This document shows positions 1 through 8,463 of a stretch of 64,000 nucleotides of DNA, piece after piece. A program made the translations under genes and the position numbers. Positions within the stretch are counted from its first letter, which is position 1, and the number at the start of each line of letters is the position of its first letter. Source of the DNA: JAOABP01 sp964590395 (GTDB lineage Bacteria > Hydrothermota > Tepidihabitantia > Tepidihabitantales > Tepidihabitantaceae). The notes under the pieces are model-generated. The model ran no database searches. It saw only the letters and a list, made by a program, of their open reading frames with translations, and had not been told where the DNA came from. The stretch spans positions 16,437-80,436 of the forward strand of contig CAZPVT010000022.1 in the NCBI GenBank assembly GCA_964590395.1. The letters are read 5' to 3'.

Positions 1-1
1 C

Positions 2-766
2 CGGCAACGGATTGGGCTTTTAACTTCAGGTGAGCGGACCCTTTACTGGAAACTTTCCGCCCGGGACAATCTCCGCTTTTTTGCCGCCCTTTACGGTTTA
101 AACGGGAAAAAAAGGGATCAGCGAATTGATTATCTTCTGGAGCTTCTGGGTCTGCGTGAGGTGGCAAATGAGCGGTTGGAGCGCTACTCCTCCGGGATGA
201 AGCAGAAGGTAAGTCTGGCACGGGCGATGCTACACGACCCGGATATTTTACTTCTGGACGAGCCGACACTTGGGCTTGACCCGCAGTTTGCCCGCTTCAT
301 CCGGCGGTTCATAAAGGAGGAGTTAAACCGCGAGCAGGGCAAGACGATCATTTTGACCACCCATTATATGGATGAGGCAGATGAGTTGTGCGACCGGATT
401 GCGTTTATTGACAGGGGGAAAATCGTGGACATCAAAACCCCGCAGGAATACAAGCGGGAGATCCCGCACCAGGAGGTAATTGAGGTGCGGTGTCTGGGTC
501 AGCCGGATATCTCCAGCCTGAAAAACCTCACCGGGGTTGAACAGACTCAGAGCGAATTTAATAACGGCGTAACTGTTTTGCGGATCGTGGTACCGAGGGC
601 AGAGACGGTGTTAAGCGAGGTGATTGAACGATTGCGATTGGAGGCAAAGATTCTGGAGATTGATGTCAAAGAGCCAACCCTGGAGGATGTTTTTATCTAT
701 ATGACCGGCACTTCGCTTGCCGCGGAAACTGGGCAGACAGCTGAAACAGCATCTCTTGAGGAGTAA
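2..766 (+). CDS. ABC-2 type exporter ATP-binding subunit (5' end outside window)
   Basis: The frame is open from base 2, so the gene begins before the window; the ATG at 161 is only an internal codon. Visible parts are a post-Walker-A stretch ending in ARDNLRFFAALYG, the signature SSGMKQK, Walker B ILLLDEP, the D-loop region GLDP and the switch histidine in TTHYMDEA. These are the marks of a DrrA/CcmA-like ATPase that energises an ABC-2 exporter; Walker A must lie upstream. The C-terminal ~80 residues form the usual accessory domain. The stop overlaps the next ATG (TAATG), so it is translationally coupled to two permease genes. The substrate cannot be told from sequence. Confidence 0.93.
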   Translation, partial: RQRIGLLTSGERTLYWKLSARDNLRFFAALYGLNGKKRDQRIDYLLELLGLREVANERLERYSSGMKQKVSLARAMLHDPDILLLDEPTLGLDPQFARFIRRFIKEELNREQGKTIILTTHYMDEADELCDRIAFIDRGKIVDIKTPQEYKREIPHQEVIEVRCLGQPDISSLKNLTGVEQTQSEFNNGVTVLRIVVPRAETVLSEVIERLRLEAKILEIDVKEPTLEDVFIYMTGTSLAAETGQTAETASLEE

Positions 767-1608
767 TGATGATGTCCAAAAGACCAATCCGTCAGGAACT
801 GCGGGTGATCGGTGCGGAGTTTTTAAAGACGATGAAAATCTGGTTTTCCTATCCGATTATGATTGTCTTCTGGGCGATATTTCCCCTGCTCTGGGTACTG
901 CCGTTCGTTTTTCAGGGACGGGCACTCGTCGGCAGTGCCACAAGTGAGGCTTTCCGGCTGTTAACCGGCTCGGGTAATTATTTAGCGTTTGTCCTGATAG
1001 GCGCAATGATCTCCATATTTGTCTTTTCTGCCTTATGGGGTGTCGGCAATTCGTTACGTGAAGAGACCTACTGGGGCACAATGGAGTATATCATTGCTTC
1101 GCCAACCCATCCGCTGGTAATTCTGATCGGTAAGACGCTGGCAGAATGGACCTGGTCAAGCGTAATGGTTTTTTTTCAGGCGTTGATCATTTCACTTTTC
1201 TTTGGGGTCCAGTTTACGCTGGCAAAAATCCTGCCAGTCCTTTTACTGGTAGTTTTGCTGATGATCGGTTTTTACGGGTTTGCCATCGCGTTTGCGGGTT
1301 TTACCCTTTTGATCAAAGAGGTGCACGGCTGGGTCCATACACTGGAGTGGGTCTTCTTTCTGTTTTCACCGATCCGTTATCCGGTCCAGGTGAATCCGAT
1401 TACCGCTTTGGTATCAACTCTGATCCCGTTGACCTGGGCGTTGGTTGCCATCCGTGGTATAATCCTGTTGAATAGGACCGAGGTGAGCCTATATCAGACG
1501 GTTGCGATTCTGGTAGTGATGGACATTATTCTGTTGTTCGCCGGTTATTTCCTTTTCGTCTATTTAGAGAAAAAGACCCGGCGGGATGGCACGGTTGGAA
1601 TGCACTAA
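766..1608 (+). CDS. ABC-2 type exporter permease, first subunit
   Basis: Integral membrane protein of about 280 residues with roughly six hydrophobic segments, the usual size for ABC-2 permeases. The central motif LREETYWGTMEYIIASP is the typical ABC-2 loop between helices 2 and 3, where G-T-x-E is conserved. Three consecutive ATGs (766, 769, 772) make the exact start uncertain; the first overlaps the stop of the ATPase gene. It probably forms a heterodimeric pore with the following permease, which has the same length and the same motif. Confidence 0.9.
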   Translation: MMMSKRPIRQELRVIGAEFLKTMKIWFSYPIMIVFWAIFPLLWVLPFVFQGRALVGSATSEAFRLLTGSGNYLAFVLIGAMISIFVFSALWGVGNSLREETYWGTMEYIIASPTHPLVILIGKTLAEWTWSSVMVFFQALIISLFFGVQFTLAKILPVLLLVVLLMIGFYGFAIAFAGFTLLIKEVHGWVHTLEWVFFLFSPIRYPVQVNPITALVSTLIPLTWALVAIRGIILLNRTEVSLYQTVAILVVMDIILLFAGYFLFVYLEKKTRRDGTVGMH

Positions 1609-1609
1609 A

Positions 1610-2467
1610 ATGGCATCAGGATTAAAAAACTGCTGGGCAAGATTACGGCATTATGCGGAAGCGGTCTGGGCAGAAAACATTAAGGAGTGGCAACTGGAGT
1701 TAACTTATAAGGCGGATTTTGCCCGCAGTCTGATTGATCCAGTGGTGTATCTTTTGCCCTATCTTTTATATGGAGTGGCGTTGGTCGGCGGTCGGGAGTC
1801 AGCGAACCTTAAGCGGCTGGTCGGGACATCAGATATCATTACCTTTATCACCTTAGGTTATCTCTTCATCGGGTTTCTGAATATGGCACTCTGGGCGATG
1901 GGGTTCAGTCTGCGCAAGGAGCAGTTCTATGGCACCTTAGAGTCGGTGTTTGCCGCACCGGTCCCGCGCTGGGTTTTTACGATGGGAATGTCAATGCACT
2001 CAATTCTGCACCAGTTGCTGATGATCGCGGTGCAGATGCTGTTTATCCTCTTGGTTTTCAGCCTGAAGATCAATCCACTGGGACTTTTGCCTTCTTTACT
2101 GGTGATCGGGCTGATGATGGTTGCCCTTTACGGTATCGGGATGTTTATGGCAAGTTTTACTCTCATTTTCAAACAGGGCTGGCTGGTCAGCGAGGCACTA
2201 GCGAGCATCCTGATGATTTTGACGCCGATTGCGTATCCGCTCGCGGTCCTGCCAGTGTTTATGCAGAAACTGGCGCTATTTATTCCCACCACTTACGGGA
2301 TTCTCACCACCCGTCATTTTTTGATGGGTGAGCAGATTGATTTTTCCCTAAGAGATGCGTTACTCCGTTTGGGTCTGCTTTCGTTTTTATGGGTAGCATT
2401 TGGCTTGGCAGTGTTTATGTTGATCGAGCGCTATACTCGGCGTTCTGGGACACTGAGCCATTACTAA
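1610..2467 (+). CDS. ABC-2 type exporter permease, second subunit
   Basis: Hydrophobic permease with the ABC-2 hallmark LRKEQFYGTLESVFAAPVP and about six membrane segments, paralogous to the gene before it. I choose the ATG at 1610 over an in-frame ATG at 1586. The junction there (stop TAA, one base, ATG within ACTAAAATGG) is identical to the junction before pdxA at 2465-2471, suggesting termination-reinitiation at both places. The ATG at 1586 would add eight residues inside the upstream gene. With the ATPase it forms a complete exporter of unknown substrate. Confidence 0.88.
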   Translation: MASGLKNCWARLRHYAEAVWAENIKEWQLELTYKADFARSLIDPVVYLLPYLLYGVALVGGRESANLKRLVGTSDIITFITLGYLFIGFLNMALWAMGFSLRKEQFYGTLESVFAAPVPRWVFTMGMSMHSILHQLLMIAVQMLFILLVFSLKINPLGLLPSLLVIGLMMVALYGIGMFMASFTLIFKQGWLVSEALASILMILTPIAYPLAVLPVFMQKLALFIPTTYGILTTRHFLMGEQIDFSLRDALLRLGLLSFLWVAFGLAVFMLIERYTRRSGTLSHY

Positions 2468-2468
2468 A

Positions 2469-3386
2469 ATGGGCCGAGCGATTGGCATAACTTTAGGCGA
2501 TCCCGCGGGTATCGGACCGGAGATCACCGCCAAGGCGCTGAAAAGGATCGGTATCAGCCGGGCGGTTTTAATCGGTCCGCAAACTGTCTGGGAGCAGGTG
2601 GCGAAAGATGTGGGGCTAAACGTCCCCAAAATTACCGTAATTGATACCGGTAGCCCGGGCAAATTTGTCTATGGCAAGGCGCAGAAAAACTGCGGTGCTA
2701 CCGCTTATCAGGCTTTACGGATTGGTGTTCAACTGTTAAAAACCGGGGAGATTTCTGCGCTGGTAACCGCGCCAGTAGCCAAAGCCGCGCTTCGGCTTGC
2801 TGGTTTTCCTTATCCGGGTCAAACCGAGTTTCTTGCTCATAACCTTGGGAAAACGGATTATGCGATGCTTGCCTGGTCACCCACTTTTCGAGTGATATTT
2901 GTTACGATCCACCTGCCGCTGGCCAGGGTGTCAGCCGCAATTACCACCAAAGCAGTGCTTAAAAAAATCCGGTTGCTCTGGGATTTTCTTTTACAGGAGG
3001 GGTTTAAAAACCCGCTAGTTGGTGTTTTCGCATTTAATCCGCATGGTGAGGAGTTCAGTCTGGGCGAGGAGGCACGAATTCGCCGGGCAGTGAAACGGGC
3101 ACAGGCGATGGACATCAATGTTAAAGGGCCATTTCCTGCGGACGCCATCTTTGCCCAACTACAACAGTGCCACGGTTTTGTCGCGATGTATCATGACCAG
3201 GCGATGATTCCGGCAAAACTACTTGCCCGGGGTAAAGGGGTAAATGTTAGCCTCGGCTTAGGCAGGATCCGCACCTCGCCTTTGCACGGCGTTGCCTTTG
3301 ACATCGCGGGCAAAGGGGTAGCAGACCCCTCGTCAATGATTGCCGCGCTCCAACTTGCCCGCAAACTCGCCATGCGTCAACAGTAG
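2469..3386 (+). CDS. pdxA: 4-hydroxythreonine-4-phosphate dehydrogenase PdxA
   Basis: Oxidises 4-phosphohydroxy-L-threonine in the DXP-dependent vitamin B6 pathway, in the cytoplasm. Family signatures run the whole length: GDPAGIGPEI at the N-terminus, APVAKAALRLAGFPYPGQTEFLA in the middle (metal and substrate loop), YHDQAMIPAK with the metal-binding His, and the C-terminal RTSPLHGVAFDIAGKG. The 305-residue length is normal. It starts one base after the upstream permease stop and has no clear ribosome-binding site, so it is probably read by reinitiation as the last gene of the exporter operon. A link between the exporter and B6 is not established. Confidence 0.95.
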   Translation: MGRAIGITLGDPAGIGPEITAKALKRIGISRAVLIGPQTVWEQVAKDVGLNVPKITVIDTGSPGKFVYGKAQKNCGATAYQALRIGVQLLKTGEISALVTAPVAKAALRLAGFPYPGQTEFLAHNLGKTDYAMLAWSPTFRVIFVTIHLPLARVSAAITTKAVLKKIRLLWDFLLQEGFKNPLVGVFAFNPHGEEFSLGEEARIRRAVKRAQAMDINVKGPFPADAIFAQLQQCHGFVAMYHDQAMIPAKLLARGKGVNVSLGLGRIRTSPLHGVAFDIAGKGVADPSSMIAALQLARKLAMRQQ

Positions 3387-3400
3387 TCTCAACCTGAACA

Positions 3401-3508
3401 TTTTATGTCATTCCGAGCCGGCTTGTCCGGCGAAGGAATCTCTTTGCGGGTAGTCCGGGTATTATCGCTTGTAGATTGCTTCGGCACTGCGTGCCTCGCA
3501 ATGACAAA
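3401..3508. repeat. Palindromic intergenic repeat, copy A
   Basis: 108 bases identical to copy B at 3802-3909. The ends carry an inverted repeat, GTCATTCCGAG on the left and CTCGCAATGAC on the right (one mismatch when inverted), and each arm has its own small hairpin (CCGGCTTGTCCGG; GCACTGCGTGC). No coding capacity. Architecture fits a non-autonomous REP/MITE-like element that occurs at least five times here. Confidence 0.9.
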
Positions 3509-3510
3509 TA

Positions 3511-3645
3511 GTGAGGCAGAGGCAGCCAGGGCTGGTTTCAGGCGAGGCTGTTTTGGTGGGATTGGAATGCGAGGGCATTCCATCTGGGCTTTTTGAGGAG
3601 GTTGAGATGCCGTACCGTCGCCTGAAACAACCGCCTCCACCTCAC
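3511..3645. repeat. Large imperfect inverted repeat / possible structured RNA
   Basis: Directly after copy A. Outer arms pair as GTGAGG..GAGGC (3511-3523) with 3633-3645 (two mismatches) and GTTTCAGGCGA (3535-3545) with TCGCCTGAAAC (3618-3628). At the centre is a perfect 8-bp hairpin, TGGAATGC-GAGG-GCATTCCA (3563-3582). The whole could fold as a long branched hairpin or cruciform. No open frame of note. I cannot say whether it is a mobile element or an RNA. Confidence 0.6.
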
Positions 3646-3801
3646 CAAATTTGATATATTATAATAAATTCAATGCCTGTTGTCAACTACAAACAACCGT
3701 TGCAGTAGCTTTTAATTTCTGGCCAGCGGTCAGCGTTGACAATCAGGACGCATTAAATAATATCAATGGCAATGAGATTTGTAATGCCGCAAGGTTTTCC
3801 T

Positions 3802-3909
3802 TTTTATGTCATTCCGAGCCGGCTTGTCCGGCGAAGGAATCTCTTTGCGGGTAGTCCGGGTATTATCGCTTGTAGATTGCTTCGGCACTGCGTGCCTCGC
3901 AATGACAAA
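3802..3909. repeat. Palindromic intergenic repeat, copy B
   Basis: Identical over 108 bases to copy A. Beyond its right end it shares a further ~18 bases (to 3927, containing TTGACT) with copy C at 28723-28743, which copy A lacks, so B and C may share a more recent origin or a longer element boundary. It lies 60 bases upstream of the polysaccharide deacetylase gene. Confidence 0.9.
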
Positions 3910-3971
3910 AGAGGAAGATTTGACTTAAAGGTTATCGCAACCTGTTCTCAGGGCTTCGGGTCTAATTGACA

Positions 3972-4817
3972 ATGCCAGGTGTTTTTTTGCTGTCGATTTT
4001 CACAATTAGCCAGATAATAGATACCACTGGTCCTAAGGCTAACAACCTATCCGGTCATAAGGTTATCTTCACTATTGATGATGGTTACCGTTCGGTTTAC
4101 GACAATGTATATCCCCTGCTTAAAAAATATCAGATGAGCGCCACCTTAGGTTTGATAGTTAATTATGTCGGCAGGGGAAAGGCGGGTTATGGCAACCCAT
4201 CCGCTTTTCTTACCAGTGGTCAAATAAAGGAGATGATGGAGTCGGTGAACATCGAAATAGCCAGTCATACCCTTTCCCATCCCTGGCTTACCCGGTTAGA
4301 TGATGAGACTGCTTACCGTGAGATATTCCTTTCCAAAGTTATCTTAGAGTCGCTTTTCAATGTGCCGGTGATCACATTTATTTACCCTTACGGAGATATG
4401 GATCAGCGGATCAGAAAACTGGTTCGTAAGGCGGGCTACAGGATGGCACGCGCGGTGCGGGCTGGCGAGATAAACCTTTGGGTTGACCCTTACCGGTTAC
4501 CAGAGTTTGAACTGCGCCGGGAGACGAGCCTGGAGGCGGTTAAGACGCATATCAAAAACAACCCGATTACTATTCTTCTGGTGCACCGGATAGTAGAAAA
4601 ACCGCAAAGGTTTACCGAATGGTCGGTTGTTGATTTTACCGCCCTGGTGGAATGGCTATACCAGAATCGGATTAAGACCCTGACTTTGGCAGATTTGTAT
4701 TACGAATGGCAAAAAGAGTTGATTAAGAAAATGCTCCTTGAACATGGGAGCCGTCAACTTGAGCCGTTATTCAAGGAGGTAGACATCGATGCTACCAGAA
4801 CTTACAATCCCCGCTGA
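3972..4817 (+). CDS. Polysaccharide deacetylase family protein (NodB homology, CE4-like)
   Basis: Predicted metal-dependent deacetylase of N-acetylated polysaccharide. NodB motifs appear in order: TIDDGY (motif 1, catalytic and metal Asp), SHTLSHPW (motif 2, the two metal-binding His), and YPYGDMD (motif 3 region). A later LLVHRI may be the motif-5 His. A short hydrophobic N-terminus (residues 3-12) could be a weak signal or anchor. Either ATG 3972 or TTG 3966 could be the start; neither has a convincing ribosome-binding site. Its 3' end overlaps the convergent lipoprotein gene by 51 bases. The substrate (peptidoglycan, exopolysaccharide or other) is not decidable. Confidence 0.82.
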   Translation: MPGVFLLSIFTISQIIDTTGPKANNLSGHKVIFTIDDGYRSVYDNVYPLLKKYQMSATLGLIVNYVGRGKAGYGNPSAFLTSGQIKEMMESVNIEIASHTLSHPWLTRLDDETAYREIFLSKVILESLFNVPVITFIYPYGDMDQRIRKLVRKAGYRMARAVRAGEINLWVDPYRLPEFELRRETSLEAVKTHIKNNPITILLVHRIVEKPQRFTEWSVVDFTALVEWLYQNRIKTLTLADLYYEWQKELIKKMLLEHGSRQLEPLFKEVDIDATRTYNPR

Positions 4818-5414
4818 AGCCAGAATCTTCATATAATCCCTATCACCGAGAAATAGATCAATATGGCGCCCCTTTACCGCACTGCCGATGTCATGGGCAT
4901 AAAACACGCCACTTAATTGCTGGTTGTTAACCGTAACACCTTCAAATTGTGGAATATAAACCTTTGAGCCCAGCGGTATTATACTGGGGTCAACCGCGAT
5001 GGATTTAAGTTCTGATAACTTATACCCGCCATGTCCCAGGAATCGGTCAACAACCTGCACCCGGTTCTGTTTTTTCAGATAACTCAGACATAACCCATTC
5101 CTTAACCGGGCAGCAGACTCAACCTTGAAATCTTTGACGAATGATGGGCAAAATTTACCTACCAGTTTACCATCAACCGAATACAACGGGACCACCTTCC
5201 TCTGGGGATAATCATTTTCTTCGACCACCCAATAAAATGTCAGTTTGAATTTACCCAGATACCGGGCAGTGGTGATTTTTTTATCTGACTCGATACCGGC
5301 AAAAAGCCAGGCAGGGGGCGATTGCCTGTCTGCCCTGACCGGGGTGATCTGAACTCTTGGACTAAGACAACCAGACACCAGAAAGAAGATGAAGAAGACT
5401 GCCCATTTGTGCAT
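4767..5414 (-). CDS. Lipoprotein with C-terminal 3D (MltA/RpfB-type) domain
   Basis: Residues 1-16 form a lipoprotein signal ending in the lipobox VSGC, so the mature protein is a lipid-anchored cell-envelope protein. The C-terminal half carries a 3D-domain pattern: DPSIIPLGSKVYIP, then AHDIGSAVKGRHIDLFLG, with three conserved Asp residues (family knowledge: the catalytic barrel core of MltA-like lytic transglycosylases and of RpfB-associated domains). A role in peptidoglycan remodelling is likely but inferred. The start codon lies 8 bases after a -10 box and has no ribosome-binding site, so the mRNA is probably leaderless. It converges on and overlaps the deacetylase gene, another candidate wall-modifying enzyme. 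Confidence 0.85.
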   Translation of the reverse strand: MHKWAVFFIFFLVSGCLSPRVQITPVRADRQSPPAWLFAGIESDKKITTARYLGKFKLTFYWVVEENDYPQRKVVPLYSVDGKLVGKFCPSFVKDFKVESAARLRNGLCLSYLKKQNRVQVVDRFLGHGGYKLSELKSIAVDPSIIPLGSKVYIPQFEGVTVNNQQLSGVFYAHDIGSAVKGRHIDLFLGDRDYMKILASAGIVSSGSIDVYLLE

Positions 5415-5422
5415 AGGATATA

Positions 5423-5450
5423 ATTATCTAACAGGTGAAATTTAAGTCAA
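5423..5450 (-). promoter_or_regulatory. Promoter of 3D lipoprotein gene (leaderless)
   Basis: On the minus strand: TTGACT (5445-5450), 16-base spacer, GATAAT (5423-5428), then 8 bases to the ATG at 5414. The expected transcription start is within a base or two of the start codon. Confidence 0.75.
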
Positions 5451-5508
5451 GAAAATCAGTTCAGCATCGTAAGATCTTAAACTGTAATAAGTTATGTATA
5501 GAAAAAAA

Positions 5509-6543
5509 TTAGAGAAACAGTCGGGACTGCCCGGGTTCTGGTGGTTTTTTGCCAAAATGGTGATAGGCGATAGGTGTGGCTACTCTGCCCCTTTGTGTCC
5601 TTTGGATAAACCCCTCCTGCACCAGAAACGGCTCATAGACCTCTTCAATTGTTCCTTCGTCTTCGCTCACCGCGACGGCGATTGAACCGATGCCCACCGG
5701 TCCGCCGTTAAACTTCTCAATTATGGTGAGCACAATCTTTTTGTCCATCTCATCCAAGCCCCGGGCATCAACATCAAGTTGGGCAAGGGCAAACTGGACG
5801 ATCTCCATATCAATCCGGTCTTTGCCCTTGACCTGGGCAAAGTCTCTTACCCGGCGCAGGAGCCGGTTCGCTATTCTGGGCGTTCCGCGGGAACGGGTGG
5901 CGATCTCGGAGGCGCCGTCATCGTCAATGTTGATATTGAGTATCTTAGCACTCCGCTGAACAATACACCTCAACTCCTCAGCCGGGTAATAATCAAGTCG
6001 GAGAAAGATGCCGAATCTGGACCTTAACGGTGCGGTTAAAAGACCGGTGCGGGTGGTGGCGCCCACCAGGGTAAATGACGACAAAGCAATACGTTCGGAA
6101 CGGGCACCCGGACCCTTATCCAGCAACACATCAATGGCAAAATTCTCAAGTGCGGGATAGAGGAACTCTTCAACCGCCTTATTGGTCCGATGAATCTCAT
6201 CTATAAAAAAGATGTCGCCGTCATTCAAACCGGTAAGTATTCCGGCTAAATCAGCCGGCCTTTCGAGAATCGGGCCAGCCGAACAACGGATCGTACCACC
6301 CATCTCATTGGCAAGAATATGGGCAAGGGTGGTTTTTCCCAGCCCGGGCGGTCCGGAAAGCAATACATGCTCCAGCGGTTCACAGCGCAGTTTTGCCGCC
6401 TCAATAAAAACCCGCAGGTTTTCCTTAATTTTGGTCTGGCCAACGAACTCAGACAAAAACCTTGGCCTTACCGTCTCATCAAAACTCTCTTCACCCCGCA
6501 ACCTTTGCGGTGAAGAAAGCCTATCCACAACTGTGCGCCTCAT
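5509..6543 (-). CDS. ruvB: Holliday junction branch migration ATPase RuvB
   Basis: Hexameric AAA+ motor that drives branch migration with RuvA. Full normal length (344 aa). Visible motifs: N-terminal RPRFLSEFVGQ, Walker A GPPGLGKTTLA, Walker B FIDEIHR, sensor 1 LVGATTR, the arginine-finger region PLRSRFG, and the C-terminal winged-helix domain ending near residue 335. It starts 2 bases downstream of the ruvA stop and is the last gene of the yebC-ruvC-ruvA-ruvB operon, a common bacterial order. Nothing unusual. Confidence 0.98.
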   Translation of the reverse strand: MRRTVVDRLSSPQRLRGEESFDETVRPRFLSEFVGQTKIKENLRVFIEAAKLRCEPLEHVLLSGPPGLGKTTLAHILANEMGGTIRCSAGPILERPADLAGILTGLNDGDIFFIDEIHRTNKAVEEFLYPALENFAIDVLLDKGPGARSERIALSSFTLVGATTRTGLLTAPLRSRFGIFLRLDYYPAEELRCIVQRSAKILNINIDDDGASEIATRSRGTPRIANRLLRRVRDFAQVKGKDRIDMEIVQFALAQLDVDARGLDEMDKKIVLTIIEKFNGGPVGIGSIAVAVSEDEGTIEEVYEPFLVQEGFIQRTQRGRVATPIAYHHFGKKPPEPGQSRLFL

Positions 6544-6545
6544 TT

Positions 6546-7121
6546 TTATTTCTGGGCAAGCGCCTTTTTAAGTAACTCGGTCAAACTCAAACCCGGTTCA
6601 AACTTAATCCGGGAGAGCCTTTCCTGTGCCTCTTTTCTGCTTAAGCCAAGCGAAATCAAGGCGTTAACCGCTGATTGGTAAATCTCGGAAGATTGGGATT
6701 GATTAGCCGGTCCAGGCGTCTCTTTAATCCTGGTGTCCACAAGGTTCAGAATCGCCTGTGCCTTTTTCTCGCCAATGCCCGGGATAGAACGAATCAGTTT
6801 CAAATCCTTGCGTTCAATTGCGGACACAACCTCATCTGGCTGATACCGGGAAAGAAGGTTCAGCGCTACTCTTGGTCCAACTCCTTTCATCCCGGTTATC
6901 ATTCTGAAAATCGCCAACTCCTGCTGGGTAAGAAAACCAAAAAGTTCGATCCCGGCTTTACTTATCTCCATCTGGATCAAAAGGTTAACCTCGGCATTGA
7001 TGTCCGGCAACCTTTCCGATGTGGAGATGGGCACCTTAACCTCAAAACCAATGCTGTTTACATCCAATACCAGTCTGGTCGGCTCCTTAACCAGCAGTTT
7101 ACCTTTCAGACAACAGATCAT
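6546..7121 (-). CDS. ruvA: Holliday junction DNA-binding protein RuvA
   Basis: Tetrameric junction-binding protein that targets RuvB. Residues match the family: an N-terminal OB fold opening MICCLKGKL, two helix-hairpin-helix motifs (MKGVGPRVALNLL and IPGIGEKKAQAIL), and a C-terminal RuvB-binding helix bundle (NALISLGLSRKEAQ). I place the start at the ATG at 7121 because it gives the family N-terminus and makes an ATGA overlap with the ruvC stop; an in-frame ATG at 7145 lies inside ruvC. Predicted length 191 aa, normal for RuvA. Confidence 0.97.
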   Translation of the reverse strand: MICCLKGKLLVKEPTRLVLDVNSIGFEVKVPISTSERLPDINAEVNLLIQMEISKAGIELFGFLTQQELAIFRMITGMKGVGPRVALNLLSRYQPDEVVSAIERKDLKLIRSIPGIGEKKAQAILNLVDTRIKETPGPANQSQSSEIYQSAVNALISLGLSRKEAQERLSRIKFEPGLSLTELLKKALAQK

Positions 7122-7582
7122 TTTGTTATCCGGTAACGCAGACAATAGGCGACTGCAAGCGCATCTGCGGCATGCTCGGTTACCCTGCTGTCCAGTTTGA
7201 GAATCTTCCGGATCATATAATTCAACTGGTGCTTGGATGCCCTTCCTGAGCCGGTAACCGCCAGTTTTATGGTGGCAGGTGTCAATTCAAATACCGGTAA
7301 CCTTTTCCTGCCCAGCACGGTAAGGATCGCTCCCCTTGATTCTGCAGAAAGGATTACGCTTTTTGCCCCACCCCCCTTAAAAAAAAGTGTTTCGATCGCA
7401 CAACAGTCTGGCTGGTAGTTCTTTATCAACCCGGAGATGCCACGAGCTAAACTGCTCAGCCGATTGGGCAGATTGTGCTGTGCATCGGTCGTTATAACGC
7501 CGTAACCAAGCACGGTGCCCTTTTCAGACAGGACACCAAATCCGGTAGCACTGAGCCCTGGGTCAATGCCAAGAACGCGCAA
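7118..7582 (-). CDS. ruvC: Crossover junction endodeoxyribonuclease RuvC
   Basis: Holliday junction resolvase. Catalytic acidic residues are visible: Asp in GIDPGLSATG at the N-terminus, Glu in AIETLFF, and the Asp pair in the C-terminal EHAADALAVAYC. The family normally begins (M)RVLGIDPG, which here corresponds to a TTG at 7582, 7 bases after the yebC stop. A longer in-frame ATG start at 7648 would lie inside yebC and add 22 residues not typical of RuvC. The ATGA overlap with ruvA supports translational coupling. Confidence 0.94.
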   Translation of the reverse strand: MRVLGIDPGLSATGFGVLSEKGTVLGYGVITTDAQHNLPNRLSSLARGISGLIKNYQPDCCAIETLFFKGGGAKSVILSAESRGAILTVLGRKRLPVFELTPATIKLAVTGSGRASKHQLNYMIRKILKLDSRVTEHAADALAVAYCLRYRITK

Positions 7583-7589
7583 ACCAGGG

Positions 7590-8348
7590 TTATTTCCCGG
7601 CGGCGCTAACCCTTTCCAGCACCTCGTCCGGGATATCAAAGTTGGCATAAACCTGCTGGACCTCTTCCAGTTCCTCCAGCATCTCGATCAGTTTCAGCAC
7701 CTTGGGTGCATCTGCCTCAGAAACCGGCACGGTGTTGGTAGCGACCTGGGTCAGTTCTGCACTTTCCCATTCAATTCCTGCGGATTTCAACTGCTGTTTT
7801 ACCGCCTCAAAATTATCAATCGCGGTGATCACTGTATAGCCACTACTTTCAGACTGGACATCATCTGCACCTGCCTCCATTGCCAGGGTTAAGATGGTGT
7901 CCTCATCGGTCTTTGCCCGGTCAATGACAATGAGCCCTTTAGGCTTAAACTGCCAGGCAACACAGCCTGCTGCCCCCATTGAACCACCATATTTATCAAA
8001 GACATGTCGTACCTCAGCGGTCGTGCGATTCTTATTGTCGGTCAATGTTCTTACCAGTAATGCCACACCACCCGGGGCATATCCTTCATAAAGAACCTCT
8101 TCGTAAAAGACGCCGGGCAGTTCGCCGGTTCCCCGCTTGATCGCCCGCTCAATATTTTCCTGGGGCATATTTATTGCCCGGGCAGCCTCAACGGCACTCC
8201 GCAGGCGCGGATTTGCCTCGATATCGCCGCCACCGGTTCTGGCAGCGGTGGTGATCTCCCGGATTAACTTGGAAAATGCCCGACCGCGCGCCGCATCCAT
8301 CTTACTCTTCTTATGCTTAATTGTTGCCCACTTAGAATGTCCGGACAT
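7590..8348 (-). CDS. yebC: YebC/TACO1 family protein
   Basis: 252-residue member of the YebC/PmpR family, starting MSGHSKWATIKHKK, the invariant family N-terminus, followed by KLIREIT and the acidic C-terminal lobe. Members are described as transcriptional regulators and, more recently, as translation factors that help ribosomes through difficult peptide motifs; which applies here is unknown. It is the first gene of the ruv operon. An AGGAGG ribosome-binding site lies 7 bases before the ATG, and the promoter upstream gives a leader of about 40 bases, in contrast to the leaderless genes of the window. Confidence 0.96.
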   Translation of the reverse strand: MSGHSKWATIKHKKSKMDAARGRAFSKLIREITTAARTGGGDIEANPRLRSAVEAARAINMPQENIERAIKRGTGELPGVFYEEVLYEGYAPGGVALLVRTLTDNKNRTTAEVRHVFDKYGGSMGAAGCVAWQFKPKGLIVIDRAKTDEDTILTLAMEAGADDVQSESSGYTVITAIDNFEAVKQQLKSAGIEWESAELTQVATNTVPVSEADAPKVLKLIEMLEELEEVQQVYANFDIPDEVLERVSAAGK

Positions 8349-8393
8349 AAAATCCTCCTAATAAAACAACATTCTTTTCGAAATTACCAGTTT

Positions 8394-8421
8394 ATTTTAC
8401 GCAACCAGTCTTAAATGTCAA
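8394..8421 (-). promoter_or_regulatory. Promoter of yebC-ruvCAB operon
   Basis: Minus strand: TTGACA (8416-8421), 16-base spacer, TAAAAT (8394-8399). The start codon is 45 bases further on and is preceded by AGGAGG, so this unit has an ordinary 5' leader. Confidence 0.75.
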
Positions 8422-8463
8422 CACATAATTTAATCTTTGTGGAGTTGGTGCGGCACGGTGCCC

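Noticed and set aside
3920..3966. TTGACT in the flank of repeat copy B as a promoter for the polysaccharide deacetylase
   Set aside because: No -10-like hexamer at 16-17 bases downstream (the sequence there reads about TGTTCT), unlike every other promoter called here.
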